The translations under genes and the position numbers were made by a program. DNA of 64,000 nucleotides from Streptomyces sp. AM 4-1-1 (GTDB lineage Bacteria > Actinomycetota > Actinomycetes > Streptomycetales > Streptomycetaceae), in the NCBI RefSeq assembly GCF_029167625.1, contig NZ_CP119145.1, positions 992,001-1,056,000 of the forward strand. Direction: 5' to 3'. Of this stretch, positions 37,217 through 44,084 are shown in pieces (position 1 is the stretch's first letter; the number at the start of each line of letters is the position of its first letter). The notes under the pieces are model-generated. The model was not told where the DNA came from and made no database searches. It saw nothing but the letters and a program-made list of their open reading frames with translations.

Positions 37217-37222
37217 AGCCTA
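37217..37222 (-). promoter_or_regulatory. -10 box of leaderless mshC promoter
   Basis: TAGGCT on the minus strand, six bases before the mshC ATG; no Shine-Dalgarno sequence. Confidence 0.6.
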
Positions 37223-37316
37223 ACCGGATGCACCGTCCGGATACGAACCGGACCGGCCTTCTTGGCCGAATGGGCGTTCTTGCGCGGCGAGGGCCCGTCT
37301 TCTGCGTGTCCGCGAT

Positions 37317-37391
37317 CCGTCGGCCGTGCGTGCCGGCGGAGCCGACGGCTGTGCGTGCCGGCGACCCCGTCGACTGTGCGTCCGATCCCGT
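37317..37391. repeat. 25-bp imperfect tandem repeat, three copies
   Basis: Copies at 37317-37341, 37342-37366 and 37367-37391 share the core TGTGCGTGCCGGCG (third copy diverged at its end). It lies about 100 bases upstream of the mshC start. Confidence 0.75.
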
Positions 37392-37448
37392 CCGCCCGGC
37401 ACACGCCGGGTCCGTCGCCGGTACGGGACCCGGGCGCCCCGGCCGGAG

Positions 37449-38342
37449 TCAGACGGGCGGCCAGGGAATCGCGGGCCACTGCCCGGACGGTTCGGGGTGC
37501 AGGCCGGTCCGCAGCAGGGTGGCGACCCGTCCCCGGAGGGCTTCGCGTTCGGCGGCGGTGATGAGTTCGGCCAGCCGGGTGGCCAGGGGCGCGCCCTCGG
37601 CGAGTTCGACGCTCAGCTTCCGGAGGACCGCGACGGCCTCATCGGTGAGCGGCTCGCCGGCCCAGCCCCAGAGCAGGGTGCGGAGTTTGTCGTCGGCGTT
37701 GAAGGTGACCCCGTGGTCGATCGCGTACAGCCTGCCGTCCGGGGCGGGCAGCAGATGGCCGCCCTTCCGGTCACCGTTGTTGATCACGGCGTCGAGGACC
37801 GCGAGCCGGCGCAGCCGGGGGTCGTCCGCGTGCACCAGCAGCGCGGTCCGCCCCTCACCGATCTCGGCGAAGCCGATGGCCTTCCAGCCGTCGCCGGGCT
37901 CGTCGCCGTCGACGAGGGCGATGAGCGGGGGCCCGTCCGCCGTCGGGAGGACCGGCACCGGGCCCGTGGCGGGGTCCCGCGGGGCGTTCCCGGAGGGCTC
38001 CCGCGGTGTCTCGATCCACAGCTGGCACATGCCGCGGCCGTACGGGCCGTCACGCAGGACGGTCGGCGGCACGAGGCCCCAGCCGGTCGCCTCGGACAGC
38101 TCGTACGCCGCGGCCTCCCGCTGGGCGAGGGTGCCGTCGGGGAAGTCCCAGAGCGGCTGCTCCCCCGCGACGGGCTTGTAGACGCAGAGGGCCCGCTCGC
38201 CCTCGTACGCGACCGCGCAGTGGAGCACCGCGTTGGACGCCCCGGTGACCTGGCCCAGGACCGTGAGCCTGCCCTCGGTGAGGAGGGTGACCGGCCCGGA
38301 GACCGTCAGGCCCCCCGGCGGTATCCGTTCTGGCGCGGACAT
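37449..38342 (-). CDS. PI3/PI4-kinase-like protein (TIGR03843/SCO1664 family)
   Basis: 297-residue protein with a degenerate but complete kinase outline: VYKP (Lys56) for ATP, Glu76 in QREAAAYEL, a catalytic loop LDAVINNGDRKGGH (Asp184, Asn188/189, Asp191) and a DFG-like AIDHG (208-211). This pattern is shared with HipA- and phosphatidylinositol-kinase-like folds. Start ATG at 38342, with GGAGGG upstream, 37 bases inside the preceding DUF3090 gene, so translation is probably coupled. No substrate is known. The family is confined mostly to actinobacteria and travels with mshC and the two genes upstream. Confidence 0.88.
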   Translation of the reverse strand: MSAPERIPPGGLTVSGPVTLLTEGRLTVLGQVTGASNAVLHCAVAYEGERALCVYKPVAGEQPLWDFPDGTLAQREAAAYELSEATGWGLVPPTVLRDGPYGRGMCQLWIETPREPSGNAPRDPATGPVPVLPTADGPPLIALVDGDEPGDGWKAIGFAEIGEGRTALLVHADDPRLRRLAVLDAVINNGDRKGGHLLPAPDGRLYAIDHGVTFNADDKLRTLLWGWAGEPLTDEAVAVLRKLSVELAEGAPLATRLAELITAAEREALRGRVATLLRTGLHPEPSGQWPAIPWPPV

Positions 38343-38896
38343 ACGTGTCCCTCCGGGTCGAGCGGCAGACTGCAGAGCGGGCACGGCGGGCGCCCGGCGT
38401 TCACGACGTCCAGGGCGCGCTTGGCGAACGCGCGGGCCTGTGCGCCGCTGAGACGGACCCGGAGCATCGGCGGGCCGTTCTCCTCGTCCTGGAGGAGCCG
38501 TTCCTCCGCCTCGGCGAGGTCGTCCTCGCTGTCGGCGTCCAGTTCGACCAGGGCCTGCGCCTCGACGATCATGCGCTGTTCCTCGCCGTCCCAGGCGAGG
38601 GCCATCGTGCCGACCCGGAACTCCTCCTCGACGGGTGCGTCGAGCGGAGCGGTGTCGGTGACGTCCATGGGCGCGACGGCGGGAACCGGCGAGTTGCCGC
38701 CGGTGCGCCGCACGACCTCGTCGAGCAGTTCGTCGATCCGCTCGGCGAGCGCCGCGACCTGGGTCTTCTCCAGGGCGACGCTGGTGACACGCCCCCGCGC
38801 GGATGCCTGGAGGAAGAACGTACGACGTCCAGGCAACCCGACCGTGCCGGCCACGAAACGGTCCGGGGGGTCGTACAGGAACACCTGACGGGACAC
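38306..38896 (-). CDS. DUF3090 family protein (TIGR03847) with C-terminal zinc site
   Basis: 196-residue protein. The first 160 residues form the DUF3090 domain (MSRQVFLYDPPDRFVAGTVG...), and the C-terminus has CPLC...C with a nearby His (EGHVC), which looks like a zinc knuckle. The start is the GTG at 38896, with GGGAG upstream. It overlaps the kinase-like gene by 37 bases and follows the phosphatase gene on the same strand. Function unknown; the overlap and conserved order argue that the two products work together. Confidence 0.9.
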   Translation of the reverse strand: MSRQVFLYDPPDRFVAGTVGLPGRRTFFLQASARGRVTSVALEKTQVAALAERIDELLDEVVRRTGGNSPVPAVAPMDVTDTAPLDAPVEEEFRVGTMALAWDGEEQRMIVEAQALVELDADSEDDLAEAEERLLQDEENGPPMLRVRLSGAQARAFAKRALDVVNAGRPPCPLCSLPLDPEGHVCPRQNGYRRGA

Positions 38897-39005
38897 GTCC
38901 TGTCTCCCTTGAGACTTGAGATTGACGGTGGATGAGGGCGGCCGGGCCCGGAGGTGGGTCCTCCGGCGGGCGCCTACGGCGCGTCCACCCTACTGTGCGC
39001 GGCGA

Positions 39006-39704
39006 TCACGGCGCCCCGGCACCGCCCCCGACCTCCGCGGTCGCGTCGGCGTCGGCTCCGACGCTCTGCTCGCGGGGGGCCAGCGGGGCCAGGTCCCCGG
39101 TGTCCCCGAGCCGCAGCAGGAACGGCCGCAGCTGGGTGTAGCGGATCGCGGTGACGGAGCACGGTTCGACCTGCACGCGCTGGAAGAGGTCCAGGTGCAT
39201 GCCCAGCGCGTCGGCGACGAGGGACTTGATGATGTCGCCGTGCGAGCACATCAGATAGACCGCGTTGTCGCCGTGCTCGGTCTCGACGCGGACGTTCCAG
39301 TCCCGCACGGCCTCCACCGCGCGGGCCTGCATCGCGCGCATGGATTCGCCGCCGGGGAAGGCGGCGGCCGACGGGTGCTGCTGGACGACGGTCATCAGCG
39401 GCTCGTCGGTGAGTTCCGCGAGCTTGCGCCCGGACCAGTCGCCGTAGTCGCACTCGTTGATCCGGTCGTCGGTGCGCAGCGACAGTCCGGGCCGGGCTTC
39501 GAGCAGGGGCCGGAGGGTTTCGCGGCAGCGTTGCAGGGGGCTGCTGACGGCCGTGGCGAGGGGCAGCGCCGCGAGCCGGCCGGGCAGCGAGGCGGCCTGC
39601 TCGGCGCCGCGTTCGTCCAGGGAGACACCGGGCGTCCGGCCCGCGAGCAACCCTGACGTGTTGGCGGTGGACCGGCCGTGGCGTACGAGGATCAGCGTGG
39701 GCAT
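39006..39704 (-). CDS. histidine phosphatase-family protein (MSMEG_4193/TIGR03848 type)
   Basis: 232-residue phosphoglycerate-mutase-fold phosphatase. The phosphohistidine motif is LVRHGRST (His9), with SSPLQRC arginine, the acidic GGES segment and the second histidine in MCSHGDII, so all catalytic residues are present. The start at 39704 follows a TAGGCT -10 box by seven bases, so it heads a probably leaderless unit with the DUF3090 and kinase-like genes. In-frame codons upstream overlap the corA promoter. Substrate unknown; it may oppose the kinase-like protein (inference). Confidence 0.92.
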   Translation of the reverse strand: MPTLILVRHGRSTANTSGLLAGRTPGVSLDERGAEQAASLPGRLAALPLATAVSSPLQRCRETLRPLLEARPGLSLRTDDRINECDYGDWSGRKLAELTDEPLMTVVQQHPSAAAFPGGESMRAMQARAVEAVRDWNVRVETEHGDNAVYLMCSHGDIIKSLVADALGMHLDLFQRVQVEPCSVTAIRYTQLRPFLLRLGDTGDLAPLAPREQSVGADADATAEVGGGAGAP

Positions 39705-39711
39705 ACCGGCC

Positions 39712-39717
39712 AGCCTA
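39712..39717 (-). promoter_or_regulatory. -10 box of leaderless phosphatase-operon promoter
   Basis: TAGGCT on the minus strand, seven bases before the ATG. It is the same hexamer as at mshC. Confidence 0.55.
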
Positions 39718-39771
39718 GGCGGGTACTCGCGCGGACATGCGTCAGGGACCGGGAGAAGGAAGAATGCGCGA

Positions 39772-40758
39772 GTGATCGTGGACTGTGCCATCTACCGGGA
39801 CGGGCGTCGAACCGACGGGCCCGCCGACTTCTCCGACGCCCTCGACCAGGCGCGGGCCACCGGGGACGCGTTCCTCTGGATCGGGCTGCACGAACCCACG
39901 GCGGAGGAGTTCGGTCTCGTCAGCAGCGAGTTCGGGCTCCACCGGCTGGCGGTCGAGGACGCGCTCAACGCACACCAGCGCCCCAAGCTGGAGGTGTACG
40001 ACGACTCGTTGTTCGCGGTCATCAAGCCGGTGGTGTACGAACCCCACGGCGACACCGTCAGCACGGACGAGTTGATGGTCTTCATCGGTGACTCGTTCGT
40101 CGTCACGGTCCGGCACGGGGAGGGCGCCCCGCTGGCAGCGGTACGGCGCCGGCTGGAGGCGGACCCCCGGATGCTGAAGCAGGGGCCGACCGCGGTGCTG
40201 TACGCGATCTGCGACGCGGTCGTCGACCACTACATCGAGATCGCGGCGGAACTCCAGGTCGATTTGGAGGAGCTGGAGACCGAGGTGTTCGCGCCGTCCG
40301 CGACCGGCGACGCGAAGAACACCGCCGAGAGCATCTACATGTTCAAGCGCCAGGTACTGGAGTTCCGCCGGGCGACGGGACCACTGTCGTCGCCGCTGTC
40401 CCGGCTGGCGGGCGCGGGCGTGCCGTTCGTCCACGAGGAGTCACAGCCGTTCTTCCGGGACGTCAACGATCATCTGACACGTGCCAACGAACACGTGGAG
40501 GGTCTGGACCGGCTGCTCTCCGACATCCTGTCCGCCCACCTCGCGCAGATGGGGGTACGGCAGAACGACGACATGCGGAAGATCTCGGCGTGGGCGGCGA
40601 TGGCCGCGGTGCCGACGATGGTGGCGGGGATCTACGGCATGAACTTCAGACACATGCCGGAACTGGACTGGTCGTGGACCTATCCGGCGGTGATCGTGCT
40701 GATGGGCTGTGTGGTCTTCGGCCTGTACCGGCAGTTCAAGCGCCGCGGCTGGCTCTGA
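39772..40758 (+). CDS. corA: CorA-family magnesium/cobalt transporter
   Basis: 328-residue pentameric ion channel. A large cytoplasmic funnel domain (1-260) precedes two C-terminal membrane helices; the selectivity motif is YGMNF near residue 285, followed by an acidic periplasmic loop (HMPELDW) and a basic C-terminal tail (KRRGWL). The start is the GTG at 39772 with AAGGA upstream. It is divergent from the phosphatase operon with only 67 bases between. Mg2+ is the usual substrate; Co2+ or Zn2+ cannot be excluded. Confidence 0.94.
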   Translation: MIVDCAIYRDGRRTDGPADFSDALDQARATGDAFLWIGLHEPTAEEFGLVSSEFGLHRLAVEDALNAHQRPKLEVYDDSLFAVIKPVVYEPHGDTVSTDELMVFIGDSFVVTVRHGEGAPLAAVRRRLEADPRMLKQGPTAVLYAICDAVVDHYIEIAAELQVDLEELETEVFAPSATGDAKNTAESIYMFKRQVLEFRRATGPLSSPLSRLAGAGVPFVHEESQPFFRDVNDHLTRANEHVEGLDRLLSDILSAHLAQMGVRQNDDMRKISAWAAMAAVPTMVAGIYGMNFRHMPELDWSWTYPAVIVLMGCVVFGLYRQFKRRGWL

Positions 40759-40841
40759 ACGACGGCGGGGCGCGCGGAGGGTCCGACGGGCGGGCCCGGC
40801 GGGCGGGAGGCCGGCCCCGGGCTCGGCGCGGCCCCGTACTC

Positions 40842-41633
40842 TCAGGCGTACTCCGGGGACGGGACCGCGGGCCCGCCCAGCGCGTCACGCCGCGCGGGCG
40901 GCTCAAGGCTCACCATGCGCCGCCACCCGCCGAGTCGTTCGTACGCGTACACGGCGTGGATGCCGGCGGCCAGCGCGGCCGACCTGGCCCGGGACCAGCC
41001 CAGAATCCCGCCCATACGGGACATCACGGCGAGACCGACGTCCCGGTACACCCGGATCTCGGCGAGGGCGCAGGCGCGCAGGACCCGCTGGATCGTGCGG
41101 CCGTGTCCCGCCTCGGCGAGCCGCAGCAGTTCCTCGTGGCAGTACGCCAGGTGGTTGTCCTCGTCGTTCGAGATCATCCGTACCGCGCGGCCGAGCTCGG
41201 GGTGGTCGGCGAAGTGCCTGGACAGCAGCCGCATCTGCTCGGAGGCGCGCTGTTCGGTGACCCTGCTGTGGGCGAGATAGGTGATCACGTCCCGTTCGGA
41301 GAGCCGTTCCTCCCGGCTCAGCCGCTGATGGGCGAGGCCGATGCCACGCCGTTCCAGCAGCATCGTGTAGTCGGTCTCGCGCGGGACCCCGACCGGCCGC
41401 AGTCCGCGCTTCCTCAGCAGCGCGTTGAAGATCCGTCCGTGCTTGTCCTCGTCGGCCCCGTGCCGGACGATCTTCGGGACGAGAGCGCGGCTCTCCTCGG
41501 GCACCAGGGCGGCGATACGGGCGTTCTCCCAGCCGCCCTGGGACTCCCCGGCCGCGGCGATGGAACAGAACAGGCGGAACGATTCGTCGTTGTCGAGGAT
41601 CTCCTGGAACAGGCTCTTCGCAGAGAGCATCAT
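40842..41633 (-). CDS. ferritin-like-fold protein
   Basis: 263-residue all-helical protein with two metal-ligand-like motifs, GADEDKHGRIF and SNDEDNHLAYCHEE, the Glu/Asp-x-x-His pattern of diiron ferritin-like proteins. That suggests an oxidase, a metal store or a tRNA-hydroxylase-like enzyme, without a known role. The start is the ATG at 41633, with GGAGG five bases upstream; the alternative GTG at 41639 overlaps this site. Convergent with corA (83 bases), transcribed alone. Conserved in Streptomyces from memory. Confidence 0.82.
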   Translation of the reverse strand: MMLSAKSLFQEILDNDESFRLFCSIAAAGESQGGWENARIAALVPEESRALVPKIVRHGADEDKHGRIFNALLRKRGLRPVGVPRETDYTMLLERRGIGLAHQRLSREERLSERDVITYLAHSRVTEQRASEQMRLLSRHFADHPELGRAVRMISNDEDNHLAYCHEELLRLAEAGHGRTIQRVLRACALAEIRVYRDVGLAVMSRMGGILGWSRARSAALAAGIHAVYAYERLGGWRRMVSLEPPARRDALGGPAVPSPEYA

Positions 41634-41773
41634 CGCCACCTCCGTACGACGTCCGCGGAGAGTCAGTCAAGTGCGGGGCGCGGGAGCGGGCAACAGCAGC
41701 GGTGCGCGGCTGCGCCGAACGGGCGAGCGCGTTCGGAGGCGTGACCGGGGAGCGCGCGGCGCGTTAGCAGTCC

Positions 41774-41818
41774 GTACGGCCGTGGCGGAGCGACCCCGAG
41801 CCCCCGCCACGGCCGTAC
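41774..41818 (-). terminator. terminator after the F420-type oxidoreductase
   Basis: Perfect 15-bp stem (41774-41788 with 41804-41818) and a 15-base loop, 35 bases past the stop codon at 41853. Confidence 0.75.
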
Positions 41819-41852
41819 CGCTGCCGGAACGGGCAGCCGGGGCGCACCGGGG

Positions 41853-42905
41853 TCAGGCCGTGAGCCCGGAGAGCTCCAGGGCCTCCGTACCGGCGCGCAG
41901 GGCCGCGATCCGCTCGTCGAGGGTGAAACCGGCCGGGGCGAGGGTGAGGGTGGTGACGCCCGCGGCCGCGTACGCCTGCATGCGCTCGGCGATCCGCTCG
42001 ACGGGGCCGAGCAGCGTGGTCTGGTCGATGAGCTGGTGCGGTACGGCGGCGGCGGCGCCGCTCTTGTCGCCGTCGAGGTACTTGTCCTGGATCTCGGCCG
42101 CCTCCTTCTCGTACCCCATGCGCTGGGCGAGCCGGTTGTAGAAGTTCTGCTTACGGCTGCCCATGCCGCCGACGTACAGCGCGGTGTAGGGGCGGAACAT
42201 GTCGGCGAGGCCCGGGATGTCGTCGCCGACGGCGAGCGGGAGCGTCGGGCAGACGTCGAATCCGTCCATGGTCTTCCCGGCCTTCTCGCGCCCCGCCCTG
42301 AGGTGCCGGATCGCGGTGTCCTCCAGGTGGTCGGCGGACGGGAAGATCAGCAGGGCGCCGTCCGCGATCTCGCCGGTCTGCTCCAGGTTCTTCGGGCCGA
42401 TCGCGGCGATGTAGAGCGGGATGTGCTCGCGCTGCGGGTGCACGGTGAGCTTGAGCGGCTTGCCGGGGCCACCGGGCAGCGGGAGCGTCCAGTGCTGCCC
42501 TTCGTACGACAGGCGCTCTCGGGCCATCGCCTTGCGGACGATCTCGACGTACTCACGGGTGCGGGCCAGCGGCTTGTCGAACGTGACGCCGTACCAGCCC
42601 TCCGAGACCTGCGGGCCGGACACGCCGAGGCCGAGCCGGAACCGGCCGCCGGAGAGCGAGTCGAGGGTGGCGGCGGTCATCGCCGTCATCGCGGGCTGGC
42701 GGGCCGGGATCTGCATGATCGCGGAACCGACGTCGATGGATTCGGTGTGGGCCGCGACCCAGGTCAGCACGGTCGGCACGTCCGACCCGTACGCCTCGGC
42801 CGCCCAGCAGACGTCGTAACCGAGCCGGTCGGCCTCCTGGGCGACGGCGAGGTTGTCGCCGTCCATTCCCGCGCCCCAGTAGCCGAGATTGATGCCGAGC
42901 CGCAT
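41853..42905 (-). CDS. LLM-class F420-dependent oxidoreductase
   Basis: 350-residue TIM-barrel oxidoreductase of the luciferase-like class. Family motifs: MRLGINLGYWGAGM, LGYDVCWAAEAYGSD, GSAIMQIPARQPAMTAM, SGGRFRLGLGVSGPQVSEGWYG and LYIAAIGPKNLEQTGEIADG, which fits the F420-binding subgroup. The start at 42905 has AAGGGGAG upstream, and a palindrome (42917-42930) overlaps this leader. Divergent from an aldo-keto reductase. Substrate unknown. Confidence 0.92.
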   Translation of the reverse strand: MRLGINLGYWGAGMDGDNLAVAQEADRLGYDVCWAAEAYGSDVPTVLTWVAAHTESIDVGSAIMQIPARQPAMTAMTAATLDSLSGGRFRLGLGVSGPQVSEGWYGVTFDKPLARTREYVEIVRKAMARERLSYEGQHWTLPLPGGPGKPLKLTVHPQREHIPLYIAAIGPKNLEQTGEIADGALLIFPSADHLEDTAIRHLRAGREKAGKTMDGFDVCPTLPLAVGDDIPGLADMFRPYTALYVGGMGSRKQNFYNRLAQRMGYEKEAAEIQDKYLDGDKSGAAAAVPHQLIDQTTLLGPVERIAERMQAYAAAGVTTLTLAPAGFTLDERIAALRAGTEALELSGLTA

Positions 42906-42916
42906 AACCGCTCCCC

Positions 42917-42930
42917 TTACCGATCAGTAA
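42917..42930. promoter_or_regulatory. TetR-like operator palindrome
   Basis: TTACCGATCAGTAA, 12 of 14 bases symmetrical, 12 bases upstream of the F420-type oxidoreductase start. It resembles ACCGATCGGT-type TetR sites; no TetR gene lies nearby. Confidence 0.45.
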
Positions 42931-43086
42931 CGTCGCTTGTCCCGGACTCTAGCGCGCGGCGGCGGGTTCCGGCAGGGCACCCGTGCCCGGGCCCCGTTCC
43001 GGCGCGGCCCGCACCTGCGGAGGCCGGCCGGTCCCGGGCGACCCTCCGGTTGTCCACAGGCATCGGCTCCGGCGGGGCCGGGCCAG

Positions 43087-43092
43087 TAATCT
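43087..43092 (+). promoter_or_regulatory. -10 box of probable leaderless AKR promoter
   Basis: TAATCT eight bases before the ATG at 43101; no ribosome-binding site is present. Confidence 0.5.
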
Positions 43093-43100
43093 CAGCCCTC

Positions 43101-44084
43101 ATGGAGCAGAGGCATCTCGGCCACACCGGCCTACGCGTGTCCCGGATCGGGCTCGGCACGCTCACCTGGGGCCGGGACACGGACGAGCACGACGCCGCCG
43201 ACCAGCTGCGGGTCTTCTGGGACGCCGGCGGCACGCTGGTCGACACGGCCGATGTGTACGGCGGCGGGGAGGCCGAATACCTGCTCGGGCAGCTCGTCGG
43301 AAAGCTGGTGCCGCGGCGGGATCTGGTCCTCGCGACGAAGGCGGGCAGCGTGCCCGACCCGGACCGGCGCTTCGACGGCTCGCGGGGACACCTGCTGGCG
43401 GCGCTCGACGCCTCGCTGGAGCGGCTGGGTACGGACTACGTCGACCTGTGGCAGATACACGCCTTCGATCCGGTCACCCCGCTGGACGAGACCCTTCAGG
43501 CACTGGATCTGGCGGTCTCCAGCGGACGGGCGAGATACGCGGGCGTGTCGAACTTCTGCGGCTGGCAGCTGGCGAAGGCCGCGACCTGGCAGATGGCCTC
43601 ACCCGGCGTGCGGACCCGGCTGGCCAGCACCCAGATGGAGTATTCGCTGCTCCAGCGCGGTGTGGAGCGGGAGGTGCTGCCCGCCGCGCTCGATCTGGGG
43701 GTCGGGCTGCTGCCCTCGTCACCGCTCGGACGCGGGGTGCTGACCGGGAAGTACCGGCTGGGTACGCCGTCCGACTCGCGCGGGGCGTCGCAGCACCTGG
43801 CCCCGTTCGTCGAGCCCTACCTCGACGAACCGGCGAGCCGGATCGTCGACGCGGTGGCGACGGCGGCGGACGGCCTCGCCACGACACCGCTCCAGGTGGC
43901 TCTCGCCTGGGTGCGGGACCGGCCGGGGGTGGTGGCCCCGATCCTCGGCGCGCGCAACTCACGGCAGCTCGGGGAAGCGCTGTCAGTGGAGGCGCTTAGT
44001 CTTCCTGACGAGATCTGCCAGGCGCTCGACGACGTGTCGGCGCCCGTGCACCGCTATCCCGACCAGGACTGGAGCACGCTGTGA
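43101..44084 (+). CDS. aldo/keto reductase
   Basis: 327-residue NADPH-dependent oxidoreductase of the AKR superfamily. The catalytic tetrad is visible: Asp and Tyr in DTADVYGGGEAEY, Lys in VLATKAGS, and His in DLWQIHAFDP; the cofactor-binding C-terminus reads APILGARNSRQL. The start is the ATG at 43101 (MEQRHLGHTGLRVSRIG), close behind a -10 box. Its stop codon overlaps the GTG of the next gene (GTGA), so the two are translationally coupled. Substrate unknown. Confidence 0.94.
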   Translation: MEQRHLGHTGLRVSRIGLGTLTWGRDTDEHDAADQLRVFWDAGGTLVDTADVYGGGEAEYLLGQLVGKLVPRRDLVLATKAGSVPDPDRRFDGSRGHLLAALDASLERLGTDYVDLWQIHAFDPVTPLDETLQALDLAVSSGRARYAGVSNFCGWQLAKAATWQMASPGVRTRLASTQMEYSLLQRGVEREVLPAALDLGVGLLPSSPLGRGVLTGKYRLGTPSDSRGASQHLAPFVEPYLDEPASRIVDAVATAADGLATTPLQVALAWVRDRPGVVAPILGARNSRQLGEALSVEALSLPDEICQALDDVSAPVHRYPDQDWSTL

